NCBI RefSeq assembly: GCF_020193655.1
Contig: NZ_JADYVE010000001.1
Coordinates: forward strand, 1,653,111 to 1,717,110
Reading direction: 5' to 3'
DNA from: Ensifer sp. IC3342
GTDB taxonomy: Bacteria; Pseudomonadota; Alphaproteobacteria; Rhizobiales; Rhizobiaceae
DNA: 64,000 nt
Positions 25,422 to 33,807 of the stretch are shown here, in pieces. Below the pieces are notes generated by a model, which saw only the letters and a program-made list of their open reading frames with translations, had not been told where the DNA came from and ran no database searches. The stretch's first letter is position 1. The number at the start of each line of letters is the position of its first letter. A program made the translations under genes and the position numbers.

Positions 25422-26555
25422 ATGCGATTTCTCTTCTACACCCATTCGCTTGTTTCTGATTGGAACCACGGCAATGCCCACTTTCTGCGTGGTGTCATGC
25501 GGGAACTCATGCAACGGGGTCACGACGCCGTGGCGCTCGAACCGCGCGATTCCTGGAGCCGCCTTAATCTGATCGCGGATCAGGGTGTCGGGCCGATCGT
25601 AGCGTTCCGCAAGCACTTTCCCGATCTGCCCGTCGAGATTTATGGCGCCGATTTCGACCACGAGGCGGCGGTCAGCAACGCCGATCTGGTCGTCGTGCAT
25701 GAATGGTCCGATCCCGGCCTGGTTGCACGGCTCGGTCGTATCCGTCACGCAGGCGGCAGCTTCACGCTCGCCTTTCACGATACACATCATCGCGCCGTCA
25801 CCGCCAAACGCGCTGTCGCCCGGCTCGATCTTTCCGGATACGACTTTGTCCTGGCTTTCGGCGAGGCGCTCCGCGAACGGTATCTCAGCGCGGGCTGGGG
25901 TAAACACGTCTTCACCTGGCATGAGGCCGCAGACACGTCGCTGTTCCATCCAATTCCGCACGCCGACAAAAAAGGCGATCTCGTCTGGATCGGGAATTGG
26001 GGCGATGACGAGCGCAGCGCCGAGCTCTCGTCCTTCCTCATCGAGCCCGCGCGACAACTGAAGCTTATAGCAACCGTGCGGGGCGTGAGATATCCCGACG
26101 CCGCGCTCAGGGCGCTGCGTGCGGCGCGAATAGACTATGGCGGCTGGGTTGCGAACGCCGCCGTTCCCAGGGCTTTCGCCGAGCATCGGGCGACAGTGCA
26201 TATTCCTCGGCGGCCCTATGTCGAAGCCTTGCCGGGCATACCGACCATCCGGGTCTTCGAAGCGCTTGCCTGCGGCATTCCGCTGATCTCGGCGCCATGG
26301 AACGATGCGGAAGGTCTTTTCCGGCCCGGCACCGATTTCCTTTTTGCCAGTAATGGCAAGGAGATGACGCGCCTGCTGCGCCAGGTGCTCTCAGAGCCGG
26401 CCGTCGCACAGGAACTGGCCGCCTCTGGCTTGCAAACCATCCGGGCACGCCATACCTGCGGCCACCGCGTCGACGAACTTCTCGACATCGTTGCTTCGTA
26501 CCGGCCGAAAAGGGTCAAGGATGATCCCATCACTTCAAAGGAGGCCGCGATATGA
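25422..26555 (+). CDS. CgeB-like glycosyltransferase, first of three tandem paralogues
   Basis: A 377-residue GT-B protein of the Glyco_trans_1_2/CgeB type. It shows MRFLFYTHSLVSDWNHGNA at the N-terminus, WIGNWGDDERSAEL at the start of the donor domain, and TIRVFEALACGIPLISAPWND near the C-terminus. It shares the N-terminal pattern S-x-W-x-N-G-x-A followed by a helix with the next two genes. It probably adds one sugar of the glycoconjugate; donor and acceptor are unknown. The stop overlaps the next ATG. Confidence 0.8.
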   Translation: MRFLFYTHSLVSDWNHGNAHFLRGVMRELMQRGHDAVALEPRDSWSRLNLIADQGVGPIVAFRKHFPDLPVEIYGADFDHEAAVSNADLVVVHEWSDPGLVARLGRIRHAGGSFTLAFHDTHHRAVTAKRAVARLDLSGYDFVLAFGEALRERYLSAGWGKHVFTWHEAADTSLFHPIPHADKKGDLVWIGNWGDDERSAELSSFLIEPARQLKLIATVRGVRYPDAALRALRAARIDYGGWVANAAVPRAFAEHRATVHIPRRPYVEALPGIPTIRVFEALACGIPLISAPWNDAEGLFRPGTDFLFASNGKEMTRLLRQVLSEPAVAQELAASGLQTIRARHTCGHRVDELLDIVASYRPKRVKDDPITSKEAAI

Positions 26556-27640
26556 GGATCGCTTTTTATGGATCGAGCCTCCTTTCGGCCTATTGGAACG
26601 GTGCAGCAACCTATTATCGCGGATTGCTCCATGCGCTTGCGGGGCGCGGGTATGCCATCACCTTTTATGAGCCGGACATCTACGACCGGCAGAGACACCG
26701 CGATATCGATGTGCCGGACTGGTGCAGGGTCGTGGTCTATCAGGGAACGATTGCGGCATTGAAGCGTGTCGCGGCGGAAGCCGTCGATGCCGATGTCGTT
26801 GTCAAGGCAAGCGGTGTCGGCTTCGAGGACGATGTGCTGCTCGCGGAGGTTATGGCGGCGGCAAATCCGGCTGCGCTGAAGATTTTCTGGGATGTCGATG
26901 CACCCGCCACACTTGCGGAGTTGAAGGCCGCGCCCGATCATCCTCTCCGGCGTGCGCTTCCTTCGCTAGATCTCGTCCTGACCTATGGCGGCGGCAATCC
27001 TGTGGTCGAGTCCTATTGCTCCATCGGTGCCCGGGACTGCATCCCCGTCTACAATGCCGTTGACCCTGAGACTCATCATCCCGTACCCGCAGATCCGCGT
27101 TTTGCTGCCGATCTGGCCTTCCTGGGCAACCGCTTGCCCGATCGGGAGACGCGGGTGGAAGCCTTCTTCCTCGATCCCGCCGGCAAGGTCGGAGATCGGC
27201 GATTCCTGCTCGGCGGAGCCGGCTGGGACGACAAGCCCTTGCCCGAGAATGTCAGCTACATAGACCACGTTCCCACTGCCGACCACAACGCCTTCAACGC
27301 GACGCCGACTGCCGTTCTGAACATTTCACGCGCAAGCATGGCGCAGAATGGCTTCTCGCCGGCGACGCGCGTCTTCGAGGCGACAGGGGCGGGCGCCTGT
27401 CTGATTACCGACGCATGGGAAGGCATCGAACTCTTCCTGACACCCGGAGAGGAAGTGCTGGTCGCCAGAGACGGACAGGATGTCGCCGAACTCATGCGAA
27501 ATCTTACGCCCGCCGGCGCCAAAAAGATCGGAGAGCGGGCGCTTGGTCGTGTGCTCGCCGAGCACACCTACGCGCATCGCGCGGAGGAAGTGGACTGTGT
27601 TTTGCGGAATCGAGCACGCCAGGCGGAGGCAGCCGAATGA
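26552..27640 (+). CDS. CgeB-like glycosyltransferase, second paralogue
   Basis: A 362-residue protein with the same architecture as its neighbours: MRIAFYGSSLLSAYWNGAA, the acidic IFWDVDAPATLAEL segment, LAFLGNRLPDRE at the donor-domain start, and PATRVFEATGAGACLITDAWEG. The DxDAPATL segment is shared with the third paralogue (YDIDTPVTL) and may form part of the acceptor site. Start and stop both overlap the neighbours (ATGA), indicating strict co-expression. Confidence 0.8.
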   Translation: MRIAFYGSSLLSAYWNGAATYYRGLLHALAGRGYAITFYEPDIYDRQRHRDIDVPDWCRVVVYQGTIAALKRVAAEAVDADVVVKASGVGFEDDVLLAEVMAAANPAALKIFWDVDAPATLAELKAAPDHPLRRALPSLDLVLTYGGGNPVVESYCSIGARDCIPVYNAVDPETHHPVPADPRFAADLAFLGNRLPDRETRVEAFFLDPAGKVGDRRFLLGGAGWDDKPLPENVSYIDHVPTADHNAFNATPTAVLNISRASMAQNGFSPATRVFEATGAGACLITDAWEGIELFLTPGEEVLVARDGQDVAELMRNLTPAGAKKIGERALGRVLAEHTYAHRAEEVDCVLRNRARQAEAAE

Positions 27641-28755
27641 ACCGTCCGCTCGACATTGTCGTCCTCGGCCTCTCGCTGTCCTCGTCCTGGGGCAACGGTC
27701 ATGCGACCACTTATCGGGCTTTGCTTCGCGGGGTCCATGCAGCCGGGCACAAAGTGACCTTCCTGGAGCGGGACGTACCGTGGTACGCCTGCCATCGCGA
27801 CGTGGTCGCGCCGGACTTTTGCGACCTCGTCCTCTATAGGAGCATCGACGAACTGCTCGCGCGGCATGCTGGCACGCTGGCCGGGGCTGATGCCGTCGTC
27901 ATCGGGTCTTATGTGTCGGAAGGAGTGGAAGTCATCGACACCGTTGTCGATCTCTCCCCCAAGCGCTTGTGCTTCTACGACATCGACACGCCCGTGACGC
28001 TCGCCAAGCTCGCCGGCGGCGACGAGGAATATCTCGCCCGTCGGCAGATTCCGCTCTTCGATCTCTACTTTTCTTTTGCCGGTGGCAGTACGCTCGATCG
28101 GCTGCGAGGCGAGTTTGCCGCGAGACGCCCAGTGGCGCTCTACTGCGCCGTCGATCTCGACCTTTATCGCAATACCGGCGCGCCAAGGGAATGGGACCTT
28201 GGCTACCTCGGCACCTTCAGCCGTGATAGACAGCCCACTCTCGAGCGCCTGTTGTTCGAGCCCGCGCGGCAATTGCCCGAGATGCGCTTTGTCGTTGCCG
28301 GACCAAGCTATCCCGCGGAGATCCGCTGGCCGAAGAACGTGGTGCGTATCGAGCATCTGCCCCCTTCCAAGCACGCGGAATTCTACAGCCGCCAGCGATT
28401 CACCCTGAACGTAACGCGCGCCGACATGGTCACGGCCGGTTGGTCCCCGAGCGTCCGGCTCTTCGAGGCGGCCGCGTGCCACACGCCCTTGATCAGCGAT
28501 TGGTGGGAAGGAATCGACAGCTTCTTTCCGCCGGGAGAGGCTGCCGTCATTGCACAGGACAGCGGCGATGTCGTCGCGGCGCTGACGAGCCTCACCGAAC
28601 AACAGCGCCAAGCGTATGTGAATTGCGCTCATCAGCGCGTCGTACAAGCGCACAGCGCCGCGGCTCGTGCCGCGACCTTCGTAGAAGCAATCGAAAACGT
28701 CGCGCCCAAAACCAACCTCGCCACGAGACACTCCGAACGGAGATTTCCGGTCTAA
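27637..28755 (+). CDS. CgeB-like glycosyltransferase, third paralogue
   Basis: A 372-residue protein. VLGLSLSSSWGNGHATTYR opens the acceptor domain, CFYDIDTPVTLAKLAGG follows, then LGYLGTFSRDRQPTLERLL begins the donor domain, and SVRLFEAAACHTPLISDWWEG ends it. It is clearly related to the two preceding genes, so the trio probably arose by duplication and then took different steps. The ATG overlaps the upstream stop; 20 bases separate it from the next gene. Confidence 0.8.
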   Translation: MNRPLDIVVLGLSLSSSWGNGHATTYRALLRGVHAAGHKVTFLERDVPWYACHRDVVAPDFCDLVLYRSIDELLARHAGTLAGADAVVIGSYVSEGVEVIDTVVDLSPKRLCFYDIDTPVTLAKLAGGDEEYLARRQIPLFDLYFSFAGGSTLDRLRGEFAARRPVALYCAVDLDLYRNTGAPREWDLGYLGTFSRDRQPTLERLLFEPARQLPEMRFVVAGPSYPAEIRWPKNVVRIEHLPPSKHAEFYSRQRFTLNVTRADMVTAGWSPSVRLFEAAACHTPLISDWWEGIDSFFPPGEAAVIAQDSGDVVAALTSLTEQQRQAYVNCAHQRVVQAHSAAARAATFVEAIENVAPKTNLATRHSERRFPV

Positions 28756-28775
28756 CACCGAAAGGAGAACGGCCC

Positions 28776-29816
28776 ATGGCAAGAAGAAACCGAGCAAGTC
28801 GAGGAAAGGTTATCCTCGTCGCCGGCGGGGCCGGTTTTGTCGGATCCCATCTTTGTTCAGCACTTCTGGACGCCGGCAATCGCGTGATCTGCCTCGACAA
28901 CTATCTCACCGGTTCCCCTGCCAATTTGAGCGATCTCACGGGAAACCCCTATTTCACGGTGATCGAGCAGGATGTCTGCGAGGATATCGCGATCGATGAG
29001 CCGCTCGACCACATCTATAACCTGGCATGCCCCGCCTCGCCGCCGTCATACCAGGCCGATCCAATCCACACGATGATGACCAGCGTGACGGGGACGGGTA
29101 ACCTCCTGCGCCTCGCCGAGCGGCATGGAGCCGTCTTCCTCCAGGCATCTACCAGCGAGATCTACGGCGATCCCGAAGAGCACCCGCAGCAGGAGGATTA
29201 CTGGGGCCACGTCAACTGCACCGGGCCGCGGGCGTGCTACGACGAAGGCAAGCGCGCGGCCGAGGCTTTGTGCTTTGACAGTCTGAGGGCCGGAAATGTG
29301 GATGTGCGTGTTGCTCGCATCTTCAACACATACGGTCCCTATATGCAGCCCAATGACGGCCGGATCGTCTCGAACTTCATTGTTCAAGCCCTCAAAAACG
29401 AGCCGCTCACGATCTATGGTAGCGGCGAGCAGACGCGTTCGTTCTGCTATGTGTCCGACCTCGTTGAAGGATTGATCAAGCTAATGAATCGCCGGCCCAA
29501 TCCGGGCGTGCCCGTAAACCTTGGAAACCCAGGGGAGTTTACGGTTATCGAACTGGCCGAGCTAGTGTTGTCGAAGGTCGCGAGCGCCTCGACAATCGTC
29601 CATGCACCCTTGCCTCCGGACGACCCGCAGCGCCGCCGACCGGATATCGCGAGGGCCAGAACGCTGCTTGGCTGGCAACCGAAAGTGGCGTTGCACGACG
29701 GGCTATCGCACACGATTGCCTGGTTCCAGAGCACGCTCGCGAAGCAGCGGGCCGCGCGCCGGCGAGGTCGCTCTCGCCGCCGTCCGCAACAACCTGTCCT
29801 CTCTCAGGATCTTTGA
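28776..29816 (+). CDS. UDP-glucuronic acid decarboxylase (UDP-xylose synthase)
   Basis: A 346-residue SDR. It matches UXS enzymes closely: VAGGAGFVGSHLC, LDNYLTGS, NLACPASPPSYQ, ASTSEIYGDP, the catalytic YDEGKR, and ARIFNTYGPYM. It makes UDP-xylose from UDP-glucuronate, supplying a pentose donor for the glycosyltransferases just upstream. AAAGGAG lies 8-14 bases before the ATG. The C-terminus is extended by an Arg-rich tail. The stop overlaps the start region of the methyltransferase gene. Confidence 0.9.
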   Translation: MARRNRASRGKVILVAGGAGFVGSHLCSALLDAGNRVICLDNYLTGSPANLSDLTGNPYFTVIEQDVCEDIAIDEPLDHIYNLACPASPPSYQADPIHTMMTSVTGTGNLLRLAERHGAVFLQASTSEIYGDPEEHPQQEDYWGHVNCTGPRACYDEGKRAAEALCFDSLRAGNVDVRVARIFNTYGPYMQPNDGRIVSNFIVQALKNEPLTIYGSGEQTRSFCYVSDLVEGLIKLMNRRPNPGVPVNLGNPGEFTVIELAELVLSKVASASTIVHAPLPPDDPQRRRPDIARARTLLGWQPKVALHDGLSHTIAWFQSTLAKQRAARRRGRSRRRPQQPVLSQDL

Positions 29817-29818
29817 TC

Positions 29819-30580
29819 ATGGCTCAGCAGATGGAAGACTGCATGACCATCGAGGATCAGGTCGCAGCGCTGGGACCCTGGTTTCACAACATGCGGATCA
29901 GGGGCGTCGAGACATCGCCCGATCACTTTCTCGGAGATTATCCCGCGATCAAATGGAAGGCTTTCAAACATATCATTCCGGATGATTTCGAAGGTAGAAG
30001 CGTCCTCGATATCGGTTGCAATGCGGGGTTCTACGCGCAGGAAATGAAACGCCGCAATGCCGGCCGCGTGCTCGGCATCGATTCGGATCCTCACTATTTG
30101 CGGCAAGCGAAATTTGCGGCCACACAGAACGGGATCGACATCGAATACAGGCTAATGTCCGTCTACGACGTTGCTCAACTGCGCGAGAAATTCGATCTGG
30201 TTCTCTTTATGGGCGTTCTCTACCACCTCCGTTATCCGCTGTTGGCACTCGACCTTCTCTACGAGCACGTCGTCGGCGAGGAGATGCTCTTCCAGTGCAT
30301 GCAGCGCGGCGCGGATTCCGTGGGGCCGGTAGAGGCAGACTACGATTTTCAGGAGTGGCAGGTTTTCGATCGGCCCGATTATCCCAAGCTGTTCTTCGTC
30401 GAACATCGCTTCTCGGACGATCCTACAAATTGGTTCATTCCGAACAGGGCTGGCGTGGAAGCGATGCTTCGCAGTTCCGGCTTCGTGATCGAAGCCAATC
30501 CCGAGCGAGAGGTCTATCTCGTGCGCCGAGGGCAGCGTCCCTACATGAACGAGGCCGTTCTGCAGGTCGGCGCTCCTTAG
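29819..30580 (+). CDS. SAM-dependent methyltransferase (CmoB-like, TIGR04290-type)
   Basis: A 253-residue class I methyltransferase. The SAM motif is SVLDIGCNAGFYAQEM, followed by GIDSDPHYLRQAKFAA and DLVLFMGVLYHLRYPLLALD. The pattern resembles CmoB-like sugar-cluster methyltransferases (I believe TIGR04290). It probably O-methylates the glycoconjugate. ATG 29819 follows the UXS stop directly; TTG 29813 and ATG 29843 are alternatives. It is the last gene of the operon from 22046. Confidence 0.8.
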   Translation: MAQQMEDCMTIEDQVAALGPWFHNMRIRGVETSPDHFLGDYPAIKWKAFKHIIPDDFEGRSVLDIGCNAGFYAQEMKRRNAGRVLGIDSDPHYLRQAKFAATQNGIDIEYRLMSVYDVAQLREKFDLVLFMGVLYHLRYPLLALDLLYEHVVGEEMLFQCMQRGADSVGPVEADYDFQEWQVFDRPDYPKLFFVEHRFSDDPTNWFIPNRAGVEAMLRSSGFVIEANPEREVYLVRRGQRPYMNEAVLQVGAP

Positions 30581-30695
30581 ATCGTTTCACTGCTGCACTC
30601 AAAACAGCGAGATGACCCAACTCTTCGACATAGGGCGATCGCGGACGGGAACCCTACATCCTTATCCGGGCTGGCCGGATTCTTTGTGAGCGAAG

Positions 30696-30887
30696 TCACC
30701 CATGTTGCCGAAGCTGTTTAGCCTCCTGCTCAAGCAGGTCGGCCACTTCGCTGAGCGTCATGTGCGTCACGCAGAGGTGAATGGCGCACTCGAGAAAACG
30801 TGTCGACGAACGGCGCAGATAGAGGGCTTCTTCCTGGGCTGCCAGTCTCGATAGCGGATTGCTTCTGTCGTCGTGGCGATCAGGCAT
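30696..30887 (-). CDS. 63-residue hypothetical protein
   Basis: A small acidic/helical protein beginning MPDRHDDRSNPLSRLAAQEE, with CAIHLCVTHMTLSEVADLLEQEAKQ as a predicted helix pair. No family is known to me. AAGGAG stands about 8 bases before the ATG, which is good evidence for translation. It follows the 111-residue gene on the same strand after 80 bases and may share its EcfG-type promoter at 31331-31355. Confidence 0.6.
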   Translation of the reverse strand: MPDRHDDRSNPLSRLAAQEEALYLRRSSTRFLECAIHLCVTHMTLSEVADLLEQEAKQLRQHG

Positions 30888-30967
30888 TCGAAAACTCCTT
30901 CGCTTGCCTTGAAAGATGGTTGTGCGGCAACGGGAGCATTTTCTCCGCGGGCCGTTCGATCGCGCTA

Positions 30968-31303
30968 TCACCCGGCACCGATCGCGAGAGCCAGCACGCC
31001 GGCTATGACGACAATGCCCGCTATCAGGAGGACCAGACGATAGTTCGGCGATTGGCGGGGCTCGGCCGCGGGGAAGGGACGCATGGCGTCTCCGTACTCC
31101 GTGGAGGTGTCTGTCCGCCCGTCCGGCCGCTGTCCGGTTCTCGCTGTCCCCGCCGCGTCTGGGGTCAGGGGCATGCCGGCCGCCTCGTCGTCCGTTTCCA
31201 ACGGTGCCGCTGAAGGATCGAAGCCGCGCTTCTTGTCTCCTGTCCGCCCGTGCTGGATATCGCCGCGAACCTGCGCGGGATTGCTCTCAGGCAGTTTGGA
31301 CAT
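30968..31303 (-). CDS. Small tail-anchored hypothetical protein
   Basis: A 111-residue protein. About 80 residues are polar and disordered-looking (MSKLPESNPAQVRGDIQ, then rich in Gly, Asp and Thr). A single C-terminal membrane helix follows (VLLIAGIVVIAGVLALAIG). The start at 31303 has AAGGAG six bases upstream; a longer open frame to 31495 lacks this. A stress promoter at 31331-31355 drives it. Function unknown; the layout suggests an inner-membrane tail-anchored protein. Confidence 0.65.
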   Translation of the reverse strand: MSKLPESNPAQVRGDIQHGRTGDKKRGFDPSAAPLETDDEAAGMPLTPDAAGTARTGQRPDGRTDTSTEYGDAMRPFPAAEPRQSPNYRLVLLIAGIVVIAGVLALAIGAG

Positions 31304-31330
31304 GATCGCTCCTTTCTGCCGCAGCAGAAC

Positions 31331-31355
31331 AACCGGCTTGCACTTCGTTTGTTCC
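31331..31355 (-). promoter_or_regulatory. EcfG/RpoE2-type promoter for the tail-anchored protein gene
   Basis: Minus strand GGAAC (31355-31351), 17 bases, GTT (31333-31331). It is 27 bases from the ATG at 31303. Confidence 0.8.
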
Positions 31356-31404
31356 GAGGGGTGTCGCCGGCGACACTTTGCAACGGTAGCCAAACCTAGG
31401 CAGG

Positions 31405-31429
31405 GGAACATCCGCGGCGCCGAAAAGTT
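31405..31429 (+). promoter_or_regulatory. EcfG/RpoE2-type promoter for the P450 gene
   Basis: GGAAC 31405-31409, 17 bases, GTT 31427-31429. It is 26 bases from the GTG start at 31456 and divergent from the box at 31331-31355. Confidence 0.8.
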
Positions 31430-31455
31430 CGGCCACAGAAGGAGGCTGGCGGAAA

Positions 31456-32706
31456 GTGAAGCCCATCCCGCAAACATCATCGCTCGACAGCACACTGGCG
31501 CTGCTTCGCGAAGGTTACGCGTTCATCTCGAACCGCTGCGACGAGCTCGGGACGGACATCTTCCAGAGCCGCTTGATGCTTCGTTCTGTCGTATGCATGC
31601 GCGGCGAGCAAGCTGCGCGTCTGTTCTACGATGCAAACGATGTGACGCGTGTCGGTTCGATGCCGTGGACAGCGCTGCGCCTGCTGCAGGACAAGGACAG
31701 CGTTCAGCAGCTTGACGGACCGGCGCATCTGCGGCGCAAAGCCATGTTCATCGATATCACGATGGATGACGCCGCCGTCGCCTCGCTCGTGGAGCGGTTC
31801 CGGCAGCACTGGCTGGCACATTTCGGGAGGCGCGATGGGGATTACGATCTGCGCGAAGCGGCAAATCTCATCCTCACGAAAGCTTCCGCAGATTGGATGG
31901 GAATTCCACTGCGCTGGCGAGACGATGACGTGAAGCTTGCCCGGCAGCTTGGACAAATAATCGACTGCACCGGTTGGCCAGGGCCGGCGGCGTGGCTCGC
32001 TCTCGCTTCACGCCGCCGCATCGAGCGCTGGCTCATAACGATTGTCACGGCGCTTCGCGACGGGTCGCTCGAGGTGCCCCAGGGATGCGCGCTAAGACAG
32101 ATCGGTTTGGACCATCGAGACGCCGACGGGGAAAGGCTTTCGGCGGAGGTCGCCGCGGTCGAACTGCTCAACCTCTTGCGCCCGATTGCGGCCATCAGTC
32201 GATGGATCGTTTTCTTGGCGCTCGCGCTTGCCCGAAATCCGCAGTGGCTGGAACGCTTTCGTCAGGGGCATGATGATGAGATCGAAGCCTTCATCGAGGA
32301 GGTACGGCGCCTCTATCCGTTCTTCCCATTCGTCGGCGCGCGGCTGACGCGGAGCCATGATTGGCGAGGCTATTCATTGCCGGAGGGCAGTTGGCTGCTC
32401 CTGGACCTCTACGGCACGACGCATGACCCGAGACTGTTTCCGTCGCCCATGAATTTCAGCGCCGAGCGGAAACTGACGTGGCGCGAGCGCGATTTCCGCT
32501 TCATCCCGCACGGCGGCGGCCGGCCGGAAGCCAGCCATAGATGTCCTGGGGAAAAGATAACGGTCGAAATCATGACGGAAACTGTCAAAGTGCTTTGTGG
32601 ACCTCCTCCATTCCGGATAATGCCGGCCAGCGCAGAGATTCCACTAAGCGCGATTCCAGCCTCTCCAGTGCCGGCTATACGAGTAGCGCCTTGTTCTTCC
32701 GCCTAA
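31456..32706 (+). CDS. CYP152-type cytochrome P450 (fatty-acid peroxygenase)
   Basis: A 416-residue P450. The I-helix carries LLRPIAAISRW with Arg242-Pro243, the pair that binds the fatty-acid carboxylate in peroxygenases P450 BS-beta and SP-alpha. The ordinary acid-alcohol oxygen-activation pair is absent. EEVRR is the K-helix motif. The heme thiolate is C363 in HRCPGE, preceded by FIPHGGG. Such enzymes hydroxylate or decarboxylate fatty acids using hydrogen peroxide without a redox partner, which suits an oxidative-stress setting. The start is GTG 31456 with GGAGG upstream and its own stress promoter. Confidence 0.9.
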   Translation: MKPIPQTSSLDSTLALLREGYAFISNRCDELGTDIFQSRLMLRSVVCMRGEQAARLFYDANDVTRVGSMPWTALRLLQDKDSVQQLDGPAHLRRKAMFIDITMDDAAVASLVERFRQHWLAHFGRRDGDYDLREAANLILTKASADWMGIPLRWRDDDVKLARQLGQIIDCTGWPGPAAWLALASRRRIERWLITIVTALRDGSLEVPQGCALRQIGLDHRDADGERLSAEVAAVELLNLLRPIAAISRWIVFLALALARNPQWLERFRQGHDDEIEAFIEEVRRLYPFFPFVGARLTRSHDWRGYSLPEGSWLLLDLYGTTHDPRLFPSPMNFSAERKLTWRERDFRFIPHGGGRPEASHRCPGEKITVEIMTETVKVLCGPPPFRIMPASAEIPLSAIPASPVPAIRVAPCSSA

Positions 32707-32795
32707 CAAGCGTAGCCGTACTCGGCTGAAAACTCGCCGTCCTGCTGAGATCGTCGACGCTGCCGGTGGTTCCGGATACGGTCGTCGGAGCGGCT

Positions 32796-32969
32796 TCACT
32801 GGGGCTTCTCTTCCTGCGATTCTCCGTAGAGCTTACGGACCTTTCGGTTCTGCGCTTCCTTAACGGCTGGCGGAAGTCGCTTCTGCCGCATGACCGCATA
32901 GGCGAGCACGGCGCCAAGAGCGAAGGCCCCGCCTGCAGTTGCCAATAGCCAAAGATAGTCCATCAACAT
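32796..32969 (-). CDS. 57-residue single-pass membrane protein
   Basis: This short gene starts MLMDYLWLLATAGGAFALG (membrane helix to about residue 26) and continues with a basic/acidic cytoplasmic tail (RQKRLPPAVKEAQNRK, ending EEKPQ). A strong GAGGAGG lies just upstream and an EcfG-type promoter at 32993-33017. The coding strand, frame and translation signals all agree. Function unknown; small membrane proteins of this shape are common in stress regulons. Confidence 0.75.
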   Translation of the reverse strand: MLMDYLWLLATAGGAFALGAVLAYAVMRQKRLPPAVKEAQNRKVRKLYGESQEEKPQ

Positions 32970-32992
32970 TGTTGCGCCTCCTCAATAAGGCC

Positions 32993-33017
32993 AACCGATG
33001 TGACGACCGAAGGTTCC
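32993..33017 (-). promoter_or_regulatory. EcfG/RpoE2-type promoter for the 57-residue gene
   Basis: Minus strand GGAAC (33017-33013), 17 bases, GTT (32995-32993). It is 23 bases from the ATG at 32969. Confidence 0.8.
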
Positions 33018-33104
33018 AAGCGGACGTAGTCCTTGCGCGACACCCGCCTTCTAAATGATTCGCCCGCGACATCAGCGTGCGAACGGAACCAGCGATGCAG
33101 CGGA

Positions 33105-33611
33105 TCAATGTTTGGCCGTCACGTTGCGTTCGTCACGCTCCAGGAACCTGCGCGTGATCTCCGCTGCATGCTGATCAAGCCACTCGGCCATCGCAACCTC
33201 TTGTTGCAGAATGGTCTCGCAGACCCGCTTCGTTTCTTGATCGCCCGCGTAATCGGCTGCAGCGATGAGAATCCTGTAGCTTGCAATTTCCATATGCTCG
33301 AAAGTGTAGCTGGCCAGTGCTCCCTTCACGACCTCGTCTTCGACGAAGAGGCCGCTCAAACTTTGTCCGATTGCCATGACCTTGCCGCCGATATCCTTGA
33401 CCGTTGATGTGCCGCCATTCAGTCGCTTGAGGCACTCTTCGAGCATCGCGGCCTGGTCGCGAGTCTCCTGCAGGTGCAAGTCGATCCTGGATTTGAGCTC
33501 GGGATAGTTTTCCAGCCGTCGGGACTGGCCGGTGAGCATGGTGATTGCCTGTTCTTCCATTGCATGCGCATCCCTGAGCCAGGCTTGCAAGTGTTCGGTC
33601 GCGTTAGCCAT
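33105..33611 (-). CDS. DUF892 (YciE/YciF-type) ferritin-like protein
   Basis: A 168-residue four-helix protein. Metal-ligand-type residues lie in AMEEQAI (E19/E20), HLQETRDQ (E49), FEHMEIASYR and QQEVAMAEWLD, the E..EXXH-like arrangement of ferritin-like di-metal proteins. YciE/YciF proteins are induced by osmotic and general stress in enterobacteria and by RpoE2-type sigma factors in rhizobia. The catalytic role is not established. An EcfG-type promoter lies at 33643-33667. Confidence 0.85.
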   Translation of the reverse strand: MANATEHLQAWLRDAHAMEEQAITMLTGQSRRLENYPELKSRIDLHLQETRDQAAMLEECLKRLNGGTSTVKDIGGKVMAIGQSLSGLFVEDEVVKGALASYTFEHMEIASYRILIAAADYAGDQETKRVCETILQQEVAMAEWLDQHAAEITRRFLERDERNVTAKH

Positions 33612-33642
33612 TGCACGTTCCTTTCATTTTCGGTGGTGCTCC

Positions 33643-33667
33643 AACCGGTGACCTCTTGAAATGTTCC
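33643..33667 (-). promoter_or_regulatory. EcfG/RpoE2-type promoter for the DUF892 gene
   Basis: Minus strand GGAAC (33667-33663), 17 bases, GTT (33645-33643). It is 31 bases from the ATG at 33611. Confidence 0.8.
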
Positions 33668-33807
33668 GGCTCGAACGGGAGAGGAGTCGCGCGCGGCGTG
33701 AACACCGGCCGCGGGAGTTCGGAACAATTCCGATCTTCGGGGATTGGACGCGACAAGCAATGTTTTCCCGTCGTTCGACACGGCTCCGCGTCACGTTGAG
33801 GCATCTC

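Noticed and set aside
12701..30580. Ordinary exopolysaccharide (Wzx/Wzy or ABC-dependent) locus
   Set aside because: No flippase, polymerase, chain-length regulator, exporter or priming transferase lies in or beside the cluster within this window.
33721..33745. GGAAC-N17-ATT upstream of the 107-residue gene as a stress promoter
   Set aside because: The -10 element has ATT instead of GTT. I kept it only as a note because all other island boxes are exact.
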